Source: Chalciporus piperatus
Taxonomy: Eukaryota > Basidiomycota > Agaricomycetes > Boletales > Boletaceae
Length of the DNA stretch: 64,000 nt
Direction: 5' to 3'
NCBI GenBank assembly: GCA_038093975.1
Contig: JBBPTG010000026.1
Location: 62,001 to 126,000 of the forward strand
Made by a program: the position numbers and the translations under genes. A model generated the notes under the pieces. It saw nothing but the letters and a program-made list of their open reading frames with translations, did not search any database and had not been told where the DNA came from. Below are positions 22,501 through 34,771 of the stretch, one piece after another. Within the stretch, counting starts at the first letter, position 1. Each line of letters starts with the position of its first letter.

Positions 22501-25500
22501 TCATCTTCGTTTACTCTGGGCAAGGAAGTCAATATCTCGATATGGGTACTTTATTATACGCTACGTCAGCAGTGTTCAAGAGCTGCATCGATCGGTGTCA
22601 TGGCTATCTGGTTTCCCTTGGGTACCCAGGCATCCTCCCGATCATCTCTTCAGAGTCTTGTGACTATGCCCTTGGACAAGACGAAGAGTTTGAGGCCTAT
22701 CAGTCCGCCATCCTTGCTGTCGAGTTCGCTCTCACTAGCTTGTGGAGGCATTGGGGGGTAGTTCCAACTGCCGTCATCGGGCAAAGGTGAGCCATGGACT
22801 GATGTTCATCGTAGATACATGCTGAGCACATTCATATCAAGCTTGGGAGAGTATGCCGCGATGGTGGCCGCCAACGTGCTCACGATAGAGACTGCGCTTT
22901 CGATCGTGGCGAAGAGGGCACGCTTGATGGTTCAGTCGCCCGGCTTTCGGAAGACGACCATGCTTGCCATCAGCCTTCCATCCTCAGAGGTCCAAGAGAT
23001 GCTGGAGACCCATGACGCGTTTTCGAACGTAACTGTTGCCTGCATAAATACGGACTCGTCTTGCGTGGTCGCGGGCCCCCAAGAAGGCATACAAGCCCTT
23101 TCAACTCATCTGTCGACTACTGTAGGTTGCAAGACCGTGGGCCTAGGCATGCCGATAGGGTTCCATTCCGCTGCTATGGATCCGATCCTCAGGGATCTCA
23201 AGGATCATGTTGCTTCTCTTCCGATACACCCTCCAGCTATCCCAATCGCATCCAACGTGTCAGGAACTGTCATTTCTCCAGGCGACGGCGCGACTTTTCA
23301 AGCAGACTACTTTGTTCAACATTGTCGCCAACCCGTTCTGTTTGCTCGAGGTTTACGGGCTCTCGAGAAATATGTGGACCCAGCCCGAATCGATGCTTGG
23401 ATCGACCTTGGTCCTCATCCAATATGCTTGCCAATGATCGAGGCGACACTATCTCCGTCTGGCGATACATTGTGTCTCCCATCGATGTTGAGAGACACCT
23501 CGCCTTGGAACACGTTGTCACAGAGCTTAGCCCAACTCTACCGGAGTGCCGTTCCTGTAGATTGGCGACGAGTTTTCGCTGAACGTTCTGCTTGCTCATG
23601 CGTCGAGCTCCCCTCATATCCTTTCGAGTCGCAGAAGTTCTGGGTCCCCCACAAGACTCGCGCAAGCCTGAGCGCTCCCCCAGAGATAACGCTCTTGCGC
23701 CAACCACCCAATCATCCAATGTTATCCTCCTGGTCCCAATACCCCTCTCGCCAAAACGGCAATGCCGCAATCTTCGAAACTCCTATCGGCAGTTTGGCAG
23801 CTTACATCGAAGGACACAAGGTTGGAGGGTATGCGCTATGCCCCGCGTCCGTATACCTGGAGCAGGCTCTTGCAGGTGCTGTCATCGCGCGGCGTTATCT
23901 AGACCTGGATTTTGGAAGGTGCATGCCCGTGTTGCGCTCCATAGAGTTCTCTCGGCCTCTCGTGCTTTCTCCGGACATCCAACTAATCGTTCGCACACAC
24001 GCCACGATTCATGAAGACGGTACGGGCACATTCAGTATCGCGTCCAGGCTGGAGTCGTCCCGGGAAGAGCACGTTCATGTACACGGGAACCTGCGATTCT
24101 CTTCCACCCGAGAAACGACGTCGAAGCTTGCTCTCGCGCTGCCGGGCCTCTCTCAACGTGCGGAGCTCGTCACGGAAGACAAAGCGCCCGAGGTGTTCAG
24201 CGCACATACCGCTTACGAGGTCCTTTTCCCCCGTGTCGTGGAATACGCGAAGGACTATCATACGATTCAATCACTCACGGTCAGTGGGGATGGTGCCTCT
24301 GGCGTCGCTCGCATTGTCTTCTCGGGGGCGTCGTCTCTCGCCATCCAACCCCTATTCCTCGATACGCTACTCCATGCTGCAGGGTTCATTGCAAACATGC
24401 GAGGTGACGTCTCGGACGCATATATATGCAGCGACATCGGCTCTCTCCAGATGCTATGCGATTTTATCAACGAGAAGCCACCGTACACGGTCTATTGCTC
24501 CAGCAACTGGATATCCTCTCGTGACTTTGTCGTCACGGATATCCTGGCCGTTCAAGACGCCGATCCGCAGGTGGTGGTCGCCCATCTTCAAGGCGTGCAG
24601 TTCCGTCGGGTTCGACTGAGAAGCCTCCATCGGGGCCTTGCTCTCGCAGCTGACCCTGGAGGTCCCAAAGTCCGGAAACGCACCGACTCTAATGCAATCA
24701 TCACCCCTTCTTCTCCTCGAAGCATCATCTTCGCTCGATCTCGATCTAATACGCTTACTACCCATGCGTTCGGGGGCGAGCTCCGAAGATCTGATGTGGA
24801 TAACGAAGAAGGTTTCACTCTTTTCAGCGAGCCTACCTCGCCGCTCACTCTCGTTTCCGAGGGTGATCCTTTTTCGAGAACTAACTCGGAGATAGAGGAA
24901 CAACGTATTCGGACGATCATCGCGGAGGTGCTGGGCCTGGCGAACAGCGACGATGTTGGAGTCGATGTTGATCTTAGATCTCTTGGTCTTGATTCGTTGG
25001 GATCGATCGAGGCACAACAAGCGTTGAGAGTCGCGCTGAACAAACCCATTCCTCATAACATATTCGCCAGGTGCCCTACGCTCTCGTCTCTTTGCGAGCT
25101 CCTGATAGACGGATGGGCGGACGGAAAGGGTGCTGATCGTGACATCCAGCCTCCTGGCGAACCCTCCCCAGAACGTCTACGAAACCACTCGGATGTTGCT
25201 CTTGTGCACTTGCAGCAGTTCCAAGACGAAGGTGACTCGAAGACTCCGTTGTATCTCGTTCATGATGGGAGTGGTTTGATCAGCAACTACGAACGCATCA
25301 TGCCTCTACATCGAGATGTGTGGGGCATCAGCAACCCACGGTTCTTCTCGGACGAACCTTGGGAAAGTCTCGAAGACATGGCTCGATCGTATGCGAGAGC
25401 GATTCAAAATCATGCCGGGGATGAGTTGATTCTCGGAGGTCAGTTTCTCGTTATCAGTTTTCCTGATGGGCATGTCACCTGAACCCTCAATTGCAGGGTG

Positions 25501-26064
25501 GTCATTTGGTGGTGTGGTCGCCTTTGAAGTTGCAGGGATCCTTGCCTCCCATGGTGTCAAGGTGAAGGGTGTCGTACTGATCGACACACCTGCACCCGGG
25601 CCTTCTTCGCCGACTTTGCTGCCCGACGCCATGATCAACCACATTGTTCGAGAGCAAGAATATACCCCCGGCTCCTCGATGGCGCAGGTTATCTTGGCCC
25701 AGTTTAAATCGAGCACCCAGCTGTTGGAGAACTTCGTTTCCCGGAAACAAGACACATCCATCCCCCTTGCGTTCTTGCGCTCTACATCTGGGTTCCACCC
25801 CCCGAGCTTGAATGCCGAGGAGATCCCCTCGTGGTTCCGCGAACGTGCCGAGGCAGGGCCAATCGTTGGCCCTTGGAAAGCCCTGGTAGGCCGATCGATC
25901 CACGTTTTTGACATACCCGGAAATCATTTCGAGCCGTTCGATCCAGCGCATGTGAGTCCTCTTCAGCATCGGGGCTCTTTGTCTTTTTATTGACTTGGGT
26001 GTTATAGATAAAAGCGACTTCAGCACAACTCGATCGAGCGTGCCAATACCTTGAAACGACTTGA
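19573..26064 (+). CDS. Non-reducing type I polyketide synthase (SAT-KS-AT-PT-ACP-TE)
   Basis: Eight exons: 19573-20205, 20255-20887, 20938-21268, 21325-21509, 21561-22786, 22842-25438, 25497-25951 and 26008-26064; 6117 bases, 2038 aa. Domain order: starter ACP transacylase (GLSSG, 132-136), ketosynthase (DTACSSS, Cys560; [20 protein letters not shown]), malonyl acyltransferase (VYSGQGSQY; active Ser1003 in GQSLG, built across the intron at 22787-22841), product template (His1328 in [10 protein letters not shown]; Asp1510 in DTLLHAAGF), one acyl carrier protein (Ser1721 in LGLDSLGS) and a thioesterase (Ser1871 in GWSFGG, His in GNHFEPFD). There are no reducing domains. This is the architecture of basidiomycete orsellinic-acid-type synthases, which make and release an aromatic acid from acetate and malonate units; the exact product is inference. 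Oddities: Ser at the SAT position that is Cys in the usual GXCXG, and Gln before the AT nucleophile instead of His. The start is the first ATG before the SAT motif. No tailoring enzymes adjoin it. Confidence 0.88.
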
Positions 26065-26430
26065 AACGCACTCGTAAAATTCCTCCCTCGGAGGTCAGAT
26101 CTCGGACCTGCTTGCAGCTTCAAGTTGTCACTTTGCCTTTCGTTCGCCGCATGTCTATTCTTCTGCACGTACTACATACCCTGCTCCACGTTTGCTCTCC
26201 GAGATTCTCTATTGCATGCTAAGTTATGTAGGTCTGGATTCGGAAACTGTATAAATCATGTCATTTGCTGCTGGTTCGTATGTACCCTTTGTTGCGTGCG
26301 GAAACATAAAGGTGTTTGCGGTTCTCACACCACGGTGAGAGTCTTCGTGAACCGTCCAATTCGATCTCCGCGAGTCTCCTATTCACCGTCATTGTGCTAC
26401 TACACCTTCCGCTAGTTTGCTCAAGTGCTC

Positions 26431-27672
26431 ATGGCTCATATCAATGTCTACACTTCCTTACCTCGGACTGTGGTACTTGGCCCCGACCTTGACATTGATC
26501 CTGATAACTGGCATTGGGTCCATCGTCTGGACATCCCGCTCGACATGCTCAATGCACTCCACCTCTCGCAAAGCCCATACAAATGGATCCGCTACGCTAT
26601 CGGTGTTGTCATTGGAGCACAATGTTCCCTTTCTACCAGTCCGGATTCATCAGATGCTGTGGACTACAATGCTGTTCTGCCTGCTGACTCTACCACTCTG
26701 TACTACCACACCAGCAATGAGGAAAGGCGAAGAATGTTCCCCATTGATCCTGATATTGTGCGCACAAGCATTCCTTCTGAGTCTAGTGTGCCCACGACTC
26801 GGAGGATTCAATACCGCGAAGATGTTGAGAGCAGGGATGAAAACTGCATCTTGACAGAGCTGCCAGCACAGAGCTGTGACGCTGCTCACCTTCTAGCCCA
26901 TAGCATGGGTGATGTGGTATGGTTCTCCCACTTTCAATATGTCCTCACTCACTGTTGTAATCACGGTAGTATATTTCGACTTTCACTCAGCATTGCAGTC
27001 ACAGGCCCTCTGACATTATACAAGGGATTGACAGCATCTAAAATGGGCTTTTTCTAAACAAGATTGCTCACCCCCTTTTGGGCACAGATCTTGCTTTCTT
27101 AATGGTGAGTATTGCTCTTATAATACCTAGCAGAGCCTGATGGCTGGTGAGCAGACACCCAACTTTGCCCTAGATACAACTGACATTGATCTGACTGCAC
27201 TGGTTGCAGAGAAGAGGTGTACAGCACAGGTCTTCTTCACACCACCCCAACCTCTTATGACCCTATCCTCAAACCACACTTTCCAGTCCAGATTTCAGAT
27301 ACTCCTGAGATCCCCCCTGCCATTCTCTTTGATGGTGTGTATGCCAGTGCTGTACTTCACCATTTTGGCACCCAGACACTGAAAGAGACAGTCACTACCT
27401 CTTGGAAAGACATCTTCTGCCCCAACGGGGTCATGAATGCTGCAGATAAACAAGCTGGCACCCTGGAGCATGCACAAGAACGTAGGGCGCACTATGAATC
27501 TCAGCAGGGGCCTGACACCTTTGACATGCTCATGATGCTGCCATATGTCTTGGTGCCACCGAACGAGATGCAGGCTGTGTTGAGAAGTGCCAAAGAAGAG
27601 GCAGAGGCAGCAGAACAGAGACGTGTGCAGGAGAAAGTTGATGATTGGATTAGGCAAGTTGACACTGGATAA
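26431..27672 (+). pseudogene. Decayed HNH-endonuclease-domain gene
   Basis: The first exon (26431 to about 26922) encodes a typical agaricomycete HNH-family start with the motif ENCILTELPAQSCDAAHLLAHS, followed by an intron from about 26923 to 26974. The next exon continues the domain (NGLFLNKIAHPLLGTDLAFL), but an in-frame TAA at about 27036 stands where family members have a sense codon. Further on, PNFALDTTDIDLTALV is followed by a frame change near 27240 before the conserved C-terminal segment (ILFDGVYASAVLHHFGTQ, to 27672). At least one nonsense and one apparent frameshift mutation argue for a pseudogene. The frame change could be rescued by an unrecognised intron; the stop could not easily be. 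These proteins are abundant, often lineage-expanded and of unknown function. Confidence 0.65.
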
Positions 27673-27858
27673 GCTTCGTTTACAAGCATGTGCATGAGAC
27701 TCAGAGCGGCATATTTGATGACTAGTTTGGCACTTTGACATCCGAACCAAATCATTGGTTGATCAAATTCTGCACGAGACCGTGACCTCCCTTACCACTG
27801 TGACTTAGATCTGGACATCTGTATTCCATTGTCAGGTGCTAGGCCAGCACTTGATAGC

Positions 27859-29378
27859 ATGGAAGATCCCCAAAGTTCTCCAAGCCGACCAAGTTTTCCT
27901 TTTGACGCTGACTTGACGGATATCCTCCTCACCACATTGTCCGACTTCAACACTCTAGAGAGTTTTATCCTTTCCTCGAAATTCGTCTACAACGTCTTTC
28001 AGACCCGTCGTGTTTCTGTCCTACGCACTCTCGTATCGAACCACCTGGGTCCCGGAGTCACACCCCAAGCCATGCGCCTCCTCAAAATCATGACTGACAT
28101 CAACTCATACTGGCATGGCTGGCTCGCGCCTCTCCCCGTCAACAAGCTCCCCAGAGAGGACGATTTCCGACCAGAGACACTCAACACATCCATTATTTCT
28201 CTCCCAGAAGCTCACAAGCTCGCTGCGAACCACTCTGTCGTCCAAGAACTTGAGTCACTGTACAGCTGGAGGTGATCGCATCCGTGTGAGTCTGCCCGAC
28301 GTTCATCGGTGGCTCATTTCATTACCCTCCAGAACGAACGATCCCAGATCGTCGTCCAGCCGCTTGACACGAGGAGAATCCGAACGGTTTCAAAGGGCGG
28401 TGTACAGAGTCTGGTTCGTCTGCGCGATGTATGGCCGTCCGGCGCCTGCGAATCGCGTTGGGAAAAAGGTCAAGTCCAAGCGGCTGACGGAGATATTGAG
28501 GGATCTGGGAGGGATGCAGGCCAAGTTTTTGCAGAGCTTCGAGTCGTCCGAGTTGGTGCCTCTTTTGGAGGTCTGGCGATTTCTAACGGATCTGGCTACA
28601 TGGTCGACTCGAGCCGAGTTTTTCCCGCTCAAACGTCAGTGGTCTTTCCATATTTCGACGTTGACATCGTGATACTCAACGTGAGGGGTTTGTTATGTAT
28701 GAAGATGATCGTTCCGTAGAAGCCTATCTAGCTTGGTCAGGTCCGACGACGATCTTGCAGGCTTTTCGAGGCGAGATGACAGGTGTGGATCGGAAAGTCG
28801 TCCCTGCTCTGTCTGTATCGTATGAACAGTTTTGTGACGTGTTCAGTGGGGCGATGACTTTCAAGCAACCAAGCGTCTGCATATTGGAGCACCCGAATCG
28901 GCGTTTCATAAATACTCTGACATGTAGGTTTTCGAAATTTGATCGTTATATGGTTGAACGCATCCCGAGTAGGTCGGCGATGCGCCCGAGGGTCCCCCGA
29001 GGACTTGTGGAGCGAATCAAGTGGGTTTTTTTCTCTTTCTGTTTGCCAGAAGAGTTTCGAAGATGTGACGGTTCAACTCTAGACTGGTCTTATTTACGCG
29101 GAGTAATTCCCCCTTCAAAGTTCTTCCGATTCCTTGAGCTTCCTTGGTGGAACGCATATACGGATGAAGAATCTTTGGAGAAGATTTGTCGCACAGTTCC
29201 TTATTCCCAGCTCATCGAACGGGCCTTTGTTCATCGGTCGAAAGAGTATAAATCCTGGAAACCGGGACACTGGCTTTGCACAAGTTGCCTCAAGACGTTT
29301 CTACACCACAACATAGAAGCGTTGTCTCGTTCTCAGGAAGACTCTGAGCAAAGCCGATCCACGCTCAAGGTTCCGTGA
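27859..29378 (+). CDS. F-box-like agaricomycete protein of unknown function
   Basis: Three exons (27859-28271, 28333-28634, 28705-29378) give 1389 bases, 462 aa. The N-terminus (FPFDADLTDILLTTLSDF, NTLESFILSSKFVYNVF) resembles the F-box-like helices of large uncharacterised families in mushrooms. The C-terminus ends with a CxxC pair (HWLCTSCLKTFLHHN) that I recognise from the same kind of protein. No enzymatic motif is visible. The second intron uses donor GTCAGT and acceptor AAG at 28704; an earlier acceptor would break the frame. F-box proteins normally recruit substrates to SCF ubiquitin ligases, but that role is untested here. Confidence 0.6.
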
Positions 29379-29504
29379 TATACAAAAGTAGTACTACTAT
29401 GGGTAGCTAATGCGCCGGTTCGTTTTTACACCTATCGTACACACCATCTACATCAGATTCGTTTCTTTGTACTCACATACGTGCGCTATGAATACCCCTG
29501 CTAA

Positions 29505-30622
29505 TTAGTTCTTTGCTCCGAAGAGCTTCTCTTTGGCCTGACCATCGCGGGACGCTTTCCATGCAGCATAGTACATGGGCAACCCTTCCGTCAACCCGGG
29601 CTTCTTTGGCTGCCATCCCAAGAGGGACTTGGCAAGGTATGGGCGAAGGAGTTGTGTGGTCGCGAGGGCCTCCTCGTACACTGATAAAATATCGTCAACA
29701 GAGAGAACACTCAAAGGAAATCACGACTCACAGTTCGAGGGCGTGATCCACTCATACGGACCCTTTGCACCAGACACCTGAACCAGTTTCTGCAAAAAGT
29801 CATCGACAAGTTCCGTGTTCTCGTTTCCGGCATCAAAGGCCAAACCACCGATGATAGGCGCCCTCTCAGCCGCTCTGACGTACAGATCGGCGAGATCATC
29901 GGTGTGAATGAGGGCGAAGCGTCCTCCTGGCTTTCCATACCACGCGACCTTGCCACCAGTCTCTGCACCTTCGAAAAGCGAATCCAAGAGGGATGCGCTT
30001 TTACCGTACAACAACGCGGGTCTGATGACGATGCCGTTCAATCTCTCACTCTTGAGGATGGTTTGCTCGACGGCAGGACGCCATGCCACGAGCGTGGCTG
30101 GGTTAGCCAGGGGGGTTGTGTCGGAGACGAACTCGTCCGGGCTGGAACCGTGCACCCAGGTACCCGAGGTGTAGATATAGGAGATTTTTGGGGAACCTAC
30201 TGGACGGGAAGCAGAGGCGGTGGCGACGGCGGTGTGCAGAGCGATAGCGAGGGTGCGAATGTCGGCGCTGCCTCCCAAGGCTTCGATCACGACATCTATG
30301 GTGGGAATGAGGTGTTTCCACACGTTGTCGTCGTTGGGTTCTCCGACGACGGGGAAGACTTGCGAGGGATGCAGAGTCAGATGAACCTGAAGTTCGATTC
30401 ACGGCCGATGGAGGAACGCACTTTCGTCAGCGGCGAGTTGATTGGCTTTAGTGGTCGAACGGGTCAGACCGTACACTGTATGTCCTGCCCTGCTCAAAGC
30501 CTGAGCGATGGGAAGACCGATGAAACCGGATGCTCTGAAGAGGTTTAGATCAGGCTTGTTGTCAGCATCAGACTATACCCTGCGATCACGACCGTTGCTC
30601 ACCCGAAAATGAGGACTTTCAT
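29505..30622 (-). CDS. NAD(P)-binding Rossmann-fold epimerase/dehydratase-like protein (extended SDR)
   Basis: Four exons read on the minus strand: 30622-30603 (20 bases), 30534-30422, 30358-29732 and 29680-29505; 936 bases, 311 aa. The dinucleotide-binding motif is split by the first intron (MKVLIFG then ASGFIGLPIAQAL, i.e. GASGFIG). Later motifs fit the nucleoside-diphosphate-sugar epimerase clan: TSGTWVHGSS in place of the usual catalytic YxxxK strand, NGIVIRPALLYG, and HTDDLADLYVRAAE. The canonical Tyr-x-x-x-Lys pair is not evident near YIYTSGTW, so this is probably an atypical SDR of unknown substrate. The short first exon is supported by the perfect fit of the Rossmann motif. Confidence 0.75.
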
Positions 30623-30931
30623 GTGGAACTGAAGGGGGTATGGATGTGGCGAACGACAGAATCGCCTCGAGGATTGATAACGTTGATATAGAGCATCGTA
30701 GGAGTCCGTGATTGGCAATGATGGTGTGAGCTGGTGGGAGATCTGAATGACTGATGTATCTCCGGATGGAATATCCTGTGCTTGGACCCAACTTTCGTAG
30801 ATCGTGGATGAAGAACAGTAATGACACTTGGTTCGTGTGCTATCATACTCTCAAATCTATGACAGTTCATGTTCCTCGGCGTGAACCAAGTTGAGACTTC
30901 AGTACTTCAGTGGGAGGAGACAAAATGAAGA

Positions 30932-31009
30932 GGTCTTGCCAGGAATCGAACCTGGGTCTTGGGAAGATGGTATCAGAATCCCAAGTGATAACCGCTACAC
31001 TACAAGACC
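30932..31009 (-). tRNA. tRNA-Gln (CTG) with a 7-nt intron
   Basis: Read on the minus strand, the ends GGTCTTG and CAAGACC form a perfect 7-bp acceptor stem. The D-arm (GTGTAGCGGTTATCAC), T-arm (CCCAGGTTCGATTCCTGG) and B-box are canonical. The anticodon arm pairs TGGGA with TCCCA and holds CTG followed by A, then seven extra bases (about TACCATC) at the normal intron site between positions 37 and 38. The sequence matches fungal glutamine tRNAs. A hAT element lies 11 bp from its 5' end. Confidence 0.88.
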
Positions 31010-31020
31010 ATACGTTTCAC

Positions 31021-32173
31021 TAGGGTTCGCCACGGGTACGGGTTACACCGCGGGTTTTGGCGTACGGGTCTGGCGGGTTCGGGTACGGTAGGGAAGGTTA
31101 ACTCTTGTGCCAATACCGAGCACCGTACCCGCGGTGTACGGTGTTCCTTATCTCCCCAGTGGACCTTAAGCTTATCGTGTTGTAAATCAAAGTAAGTAGC
31201 CTTCTCATCCCCCGAGCCTTCCGGCGTCGTGAATCGAAATACGAGTAGAAGACAAAATAAGTTGCATCCTCTTCAATATGAAAACGATAATTACTATTTC
31301 TTGTTTCGCATCCGCTCGAGTTGCTGATTCACGCTGGTAGAATCTGTGAATCAGTTGCAAAGCAAACGAAGAAATCCATCGGCCACTCACTGCACCGAAC
31401 ACGAAACGATGATAAGAATCTTCTTGCCCTCGGTATAAAGAGGGCGCGGACGCCTGAGGCAACGATGGTCAACAGTATTGTCATCTTTTCACCTGCTACC
31501 AATCAACTTGCCCATCGTCTGCACCACTTCCTACTACTCGTTGCCTTGTCACCACCCTTGTGATAAGGATCATTCTGGAAAGCTGACCCTTGTCATCCCG
31601 CCCCGGGCCGTCAAAAAGGCAAAACCCTCTCAGTCGGCGCCGGTTCCTGACAAACCACAAGTCAACTTACCCATCCCTCTCTCGCATGGCATTAGACTAT
31701 CTTAGTGCCCCAGATCAGTTTACACACTTCTGAGTCACGGTAGCTTGTCGATGACATGGTTAAACAGCAACTTCAACTCCAGTCGAGCAGGTATTTTCAC
31801 AAGGTCGACAACTCCTCCATTTTACACGCAACAGGTTATCAGGCCAATCAACACGAGCTTTACTTTGTCTTGGTTCATGGATTCGGAATGACCTTGTATC
31901 TCTGAATGAGCTGGTGACTGTGCTTCGTCGTGGTACACAGAAACGAAAATGTGCTTCTGAATAAATACCATGTATTCATTTGCTTGATTTCTAGCCTGTA
32001 TCATTGTTACAGCTGCATCAACGAGCTCGGTGTGGTTTGGCATTGCTAGCACAGATCGAACACCGCGGGTGTGACGGGTCGGTGTAGAACCCGTACCCGT
32101 GCGGGTACGGTATTGGCGGGTACGGGTACGGTGTCTGTTGGTAGACCCGCGGTGTCACCCGTGACGAACCCTA
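31021..32173. mobile_element. Non-autonomous hAT-type DNA transposon with 8-bp target duplication
   Basis: The element is bounded by terminal inverted repeats starting TAGGGTTCG (31021) and ending CGAACCCTA (32173), extending with mismatches through CACGGGT and CCGCGGGT. It is flanked on both sides by the identical octamer CGTTTCAC (31013-31020 and 32174-32181). An 8-bp duplication with TIRs of this type defines the hAT superfamily. Subterminal regions are packed with CGGGTACGGGT-like repeats in both orientations, as expected for transposase-binding sites. The 1153-bp length and lack of any transposase-sized frame make it a non-autonomous element mobilised in trans. It separates a tRNA-Gln gene from the amino-acid permease promoter. 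Confidence 0.88.
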
Positions 32174-32355
32174 CGTTTCACATAACCTCGGACTATCTTG
32201 ACTTTAATGGATTTGTCATGTCTGGTGACCTGTGACCTCTCAGTACTTCAGGTTGACATCGCACCAATCAGAGCATCAAGACTCGCGAAACCACGCATGG
32301 TTCCTTCACAAATATCCCACCCTGTCGTTGCTCTCGTAGCGTATGCAGAGCAGCC

Positions 32356-34641
32356 ATGTTAGATCGCGATCACGTTTCGTCGCCCATAGTCTCGGACCCA
32401 GTAGCAGAGGCTGAACCCCTGCTAACATCGAGGACACCTAGGGAGCGAGACGATGTCGAGAATGGTTCGTGTAAGGATATGGCTCGTCATCGCGTTCTCA
32501 GTTTCTCTAGATATCACCAGGCCGTTCATCGAATATGTCCCTGACAGCAGACGACAACTAGGTGTGTAGCAGGCATGCGTAAAGGCGGCGTACTGAAGCT
32601 TTTCGTTCTGGAATCAGGACTGCTCAGTACGATATTCCTCATCTTCAATAGGGTCGTAGGATCCGGGTAAAGTCGTTTGAATCAAGTCAAGTGACAGGCA
32701 TAATTGACGGTTTTCAGAATATTTGCAACACCGAGTCTCATTCTCCGTTCATCCGGAAGTGTTGGAATGACATTTATAATGTGGATTCTCGGAGGCTTGG
32801 TCGCCGCCACAGGCACTGCAGTATATGTTGAGTTTGGGACGGTGAGAGGCGATATCTCTTTGGAGAATCCAATTTTTGAAACGACTGCTGGATTAGGGTC
32901 TGCCTCGCAGTGGTGGTGAAAAGCCCTACCTGGAATATGTCTTTCGACGCCCAGCTTTCATGACCTCTTGTGTCTATGCCGCCTATGTCATCTTCGTTGT
33001 AAGTGTGCTCGCCTGTGTGTAATACTTTTGACGAAGTGTCGATCAGGGATGGATGTCCGGATCTAGTGTCGCTTTTGGAGAATGTAAGTCCTCGCCTTGA
33101 TGTGAATTTACAGTCTGTTCATCAACCCCAGATGCGATACACGCCTTGGCTTACGAGCCAACGTCAGGCAACGTCCGCATCGCAGCATTCTTGTGTTTGA
33201 CGTTCAGCTTCATCGTGCATGCTACATTTCTGAACTTTGGCCTGAAGCTCCAAAATGCCCTTGGTGTATTCAAACTACTGATTCTATTCCTCGTTGCGGG
33301 GTCTGGTTTTCTTAGCTTCATTGGTGTTCCCGAATTCGCTGTCGGGAGACAGTACGAACAACCAAACAACTTCACTTGGACAACATTTTGGGAAGGTACC
33401 AACCTTGAAGCTAACGCGTTCGTGACTGGAATGTACAATGTTATCTGGTGGGTAAACTAAACATAACATCCACAACCTGCGGCAGTCGGCTGACGCGCAC
33501 TAGGGCTTACTTTGGGTATTCGAATGCCAACTATGCAATGTCTGAGATTCGAGATCCTATTAGGACGATCAAGCTTGCATCACTCCTTGCGATGATCCTC
33601 GTGGTTTTCGTAAACCTCTCGGTGAATGTAGCCTACTTTGCGGTCGTGTCTAAAGCCGATATGCTCCATGGGGGTACCATCCCGGCGTAAGTAGGTTTCT
33701 CAACGACAATAGTTTCCTCTTTGAAGCCTAACCATTGTCAGTGCATTGTTCTTCCGGAATCTGTGGGGTCCTACAACAGAGAGGGTGCTGTAGATTTTTT
33801 CTTCTTGATGTGTGGGTGTGTACTCATTGCCTCACAGGCGTTGAGCGTCATTATCTCGCTTTCCACGCTGGGGAATATACTTGCAGTCACGTTTAGTCAA
33901 GGTCGAGGTAACGACATTAGATTCTTTTGGTCCGTATGTCGACGATTGCTCATATATATGCATTCTAGTCGTCCAAGAACTCGGTCGTGAGGGTATCCTC
34001 CCGTACTCTTCGTTCTTTGCGAGCAACAAGCCATTCGGTGCTCCTTTCACAGGGCTGTTCGCTCAATACTTGACGTCAGTCTTGCTCGTGGTATTCGCTC
34101 CACCTGGAGATGCTTATCTCTTCATCATCAACTGTGAGTATCCAAGTACCCATTCAAACCTCTCACCTACTAACCCGGCGGATACCAGTCACCTCGTACC
34201 CACGCACGCTATTCAACCTGTTCGTCGGTGCAGGTTTGTTATTATTATACACGAACGCATTCCGATCGTACGAATGGAACCCACCCTATCGAGCGCACAA
34301 GTCTGCGGTGTTCTTCTTCTTTTTGTCGAACGTGTTTTTGATCGTCGTGCCGATGGTGCCTCCCTCCGTTGGGTTTGAGCCGTATGAACGTCTTCCGTAT
34401 TACGTGCGTCGTTTTATTTCACTCTGTGAGTCCTTGCGAAAGCTGACGCGGTGATGGGGATGGGTTATAGTCGCATGTGGTGCTGGCGTTGGGAATTGGA
34501 TTGTTGGGAGTGGTTTATTGGTGGATGGTTTTTAGGTGGATACCGAGGAGGAATGGGTATGTGCTCAAACAGGTGATGGTGATACAGGACGATGGGGTAT
34601 CTCGTCATGTCTTTAAACGCGTACCGATCGAGAGGGATTAA
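32356..34641 (+). CDS. Amino-acid permease of the LAT/MUP1-like (APC) family
   Basis: Thirteen exons: 32356-32464, 32511-32561, 32618-32666, 32718-32841, 32897-32998, 33047-33083, 33132-33447, 33504-33686, 33742-33784, 33838-33907, 33969-34133, 34189-34403 and 34471-34641. They give 1635 bases, 544 aa. The predicted membrane protein has about twelve hydrophobic segments. Family motifs: NRVVGSGIFATPS in the first helix, EFGTGLPRSGGEKPYLEYVF (the conserved APC loop, assembled across the intron at 32842-32896), GWMSGSSVAFGEY, AYFGYSNANYAMSEIRDP and SLSTLGNILAVTFSQGR. This resembles fungal high-affinity methionine or broad-specificity permeases of the plasma membrane; the substrate is not determined. 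The exact splice at 33784/33838 is the least certain. A hAT insertion ends 182 bp upstream of the start codon. Confidence 0.85.
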
Positions 34642-34771
34642 GAGATGTAGTGTATGATTGTATGATGTAGACTTGGACGCGATATGGCAGTGCGCGCGCA
34701 AGGATTGCCAAGCGAGTTACTGTAAAGACAGATCACTAGAGCAAAAAGATGAGAAATCGATTCCATGATGA

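Noticed and set aside
15000..30622. PKS-centred biosynthetic gene cluster
   Set aside because: Neighbours are a disordered protein, a gene-poor stretch, a dead HNH gene and an F-box-like gene; only the SDR-like gene is an enzyme, 3.4 kb away, which is not enough.
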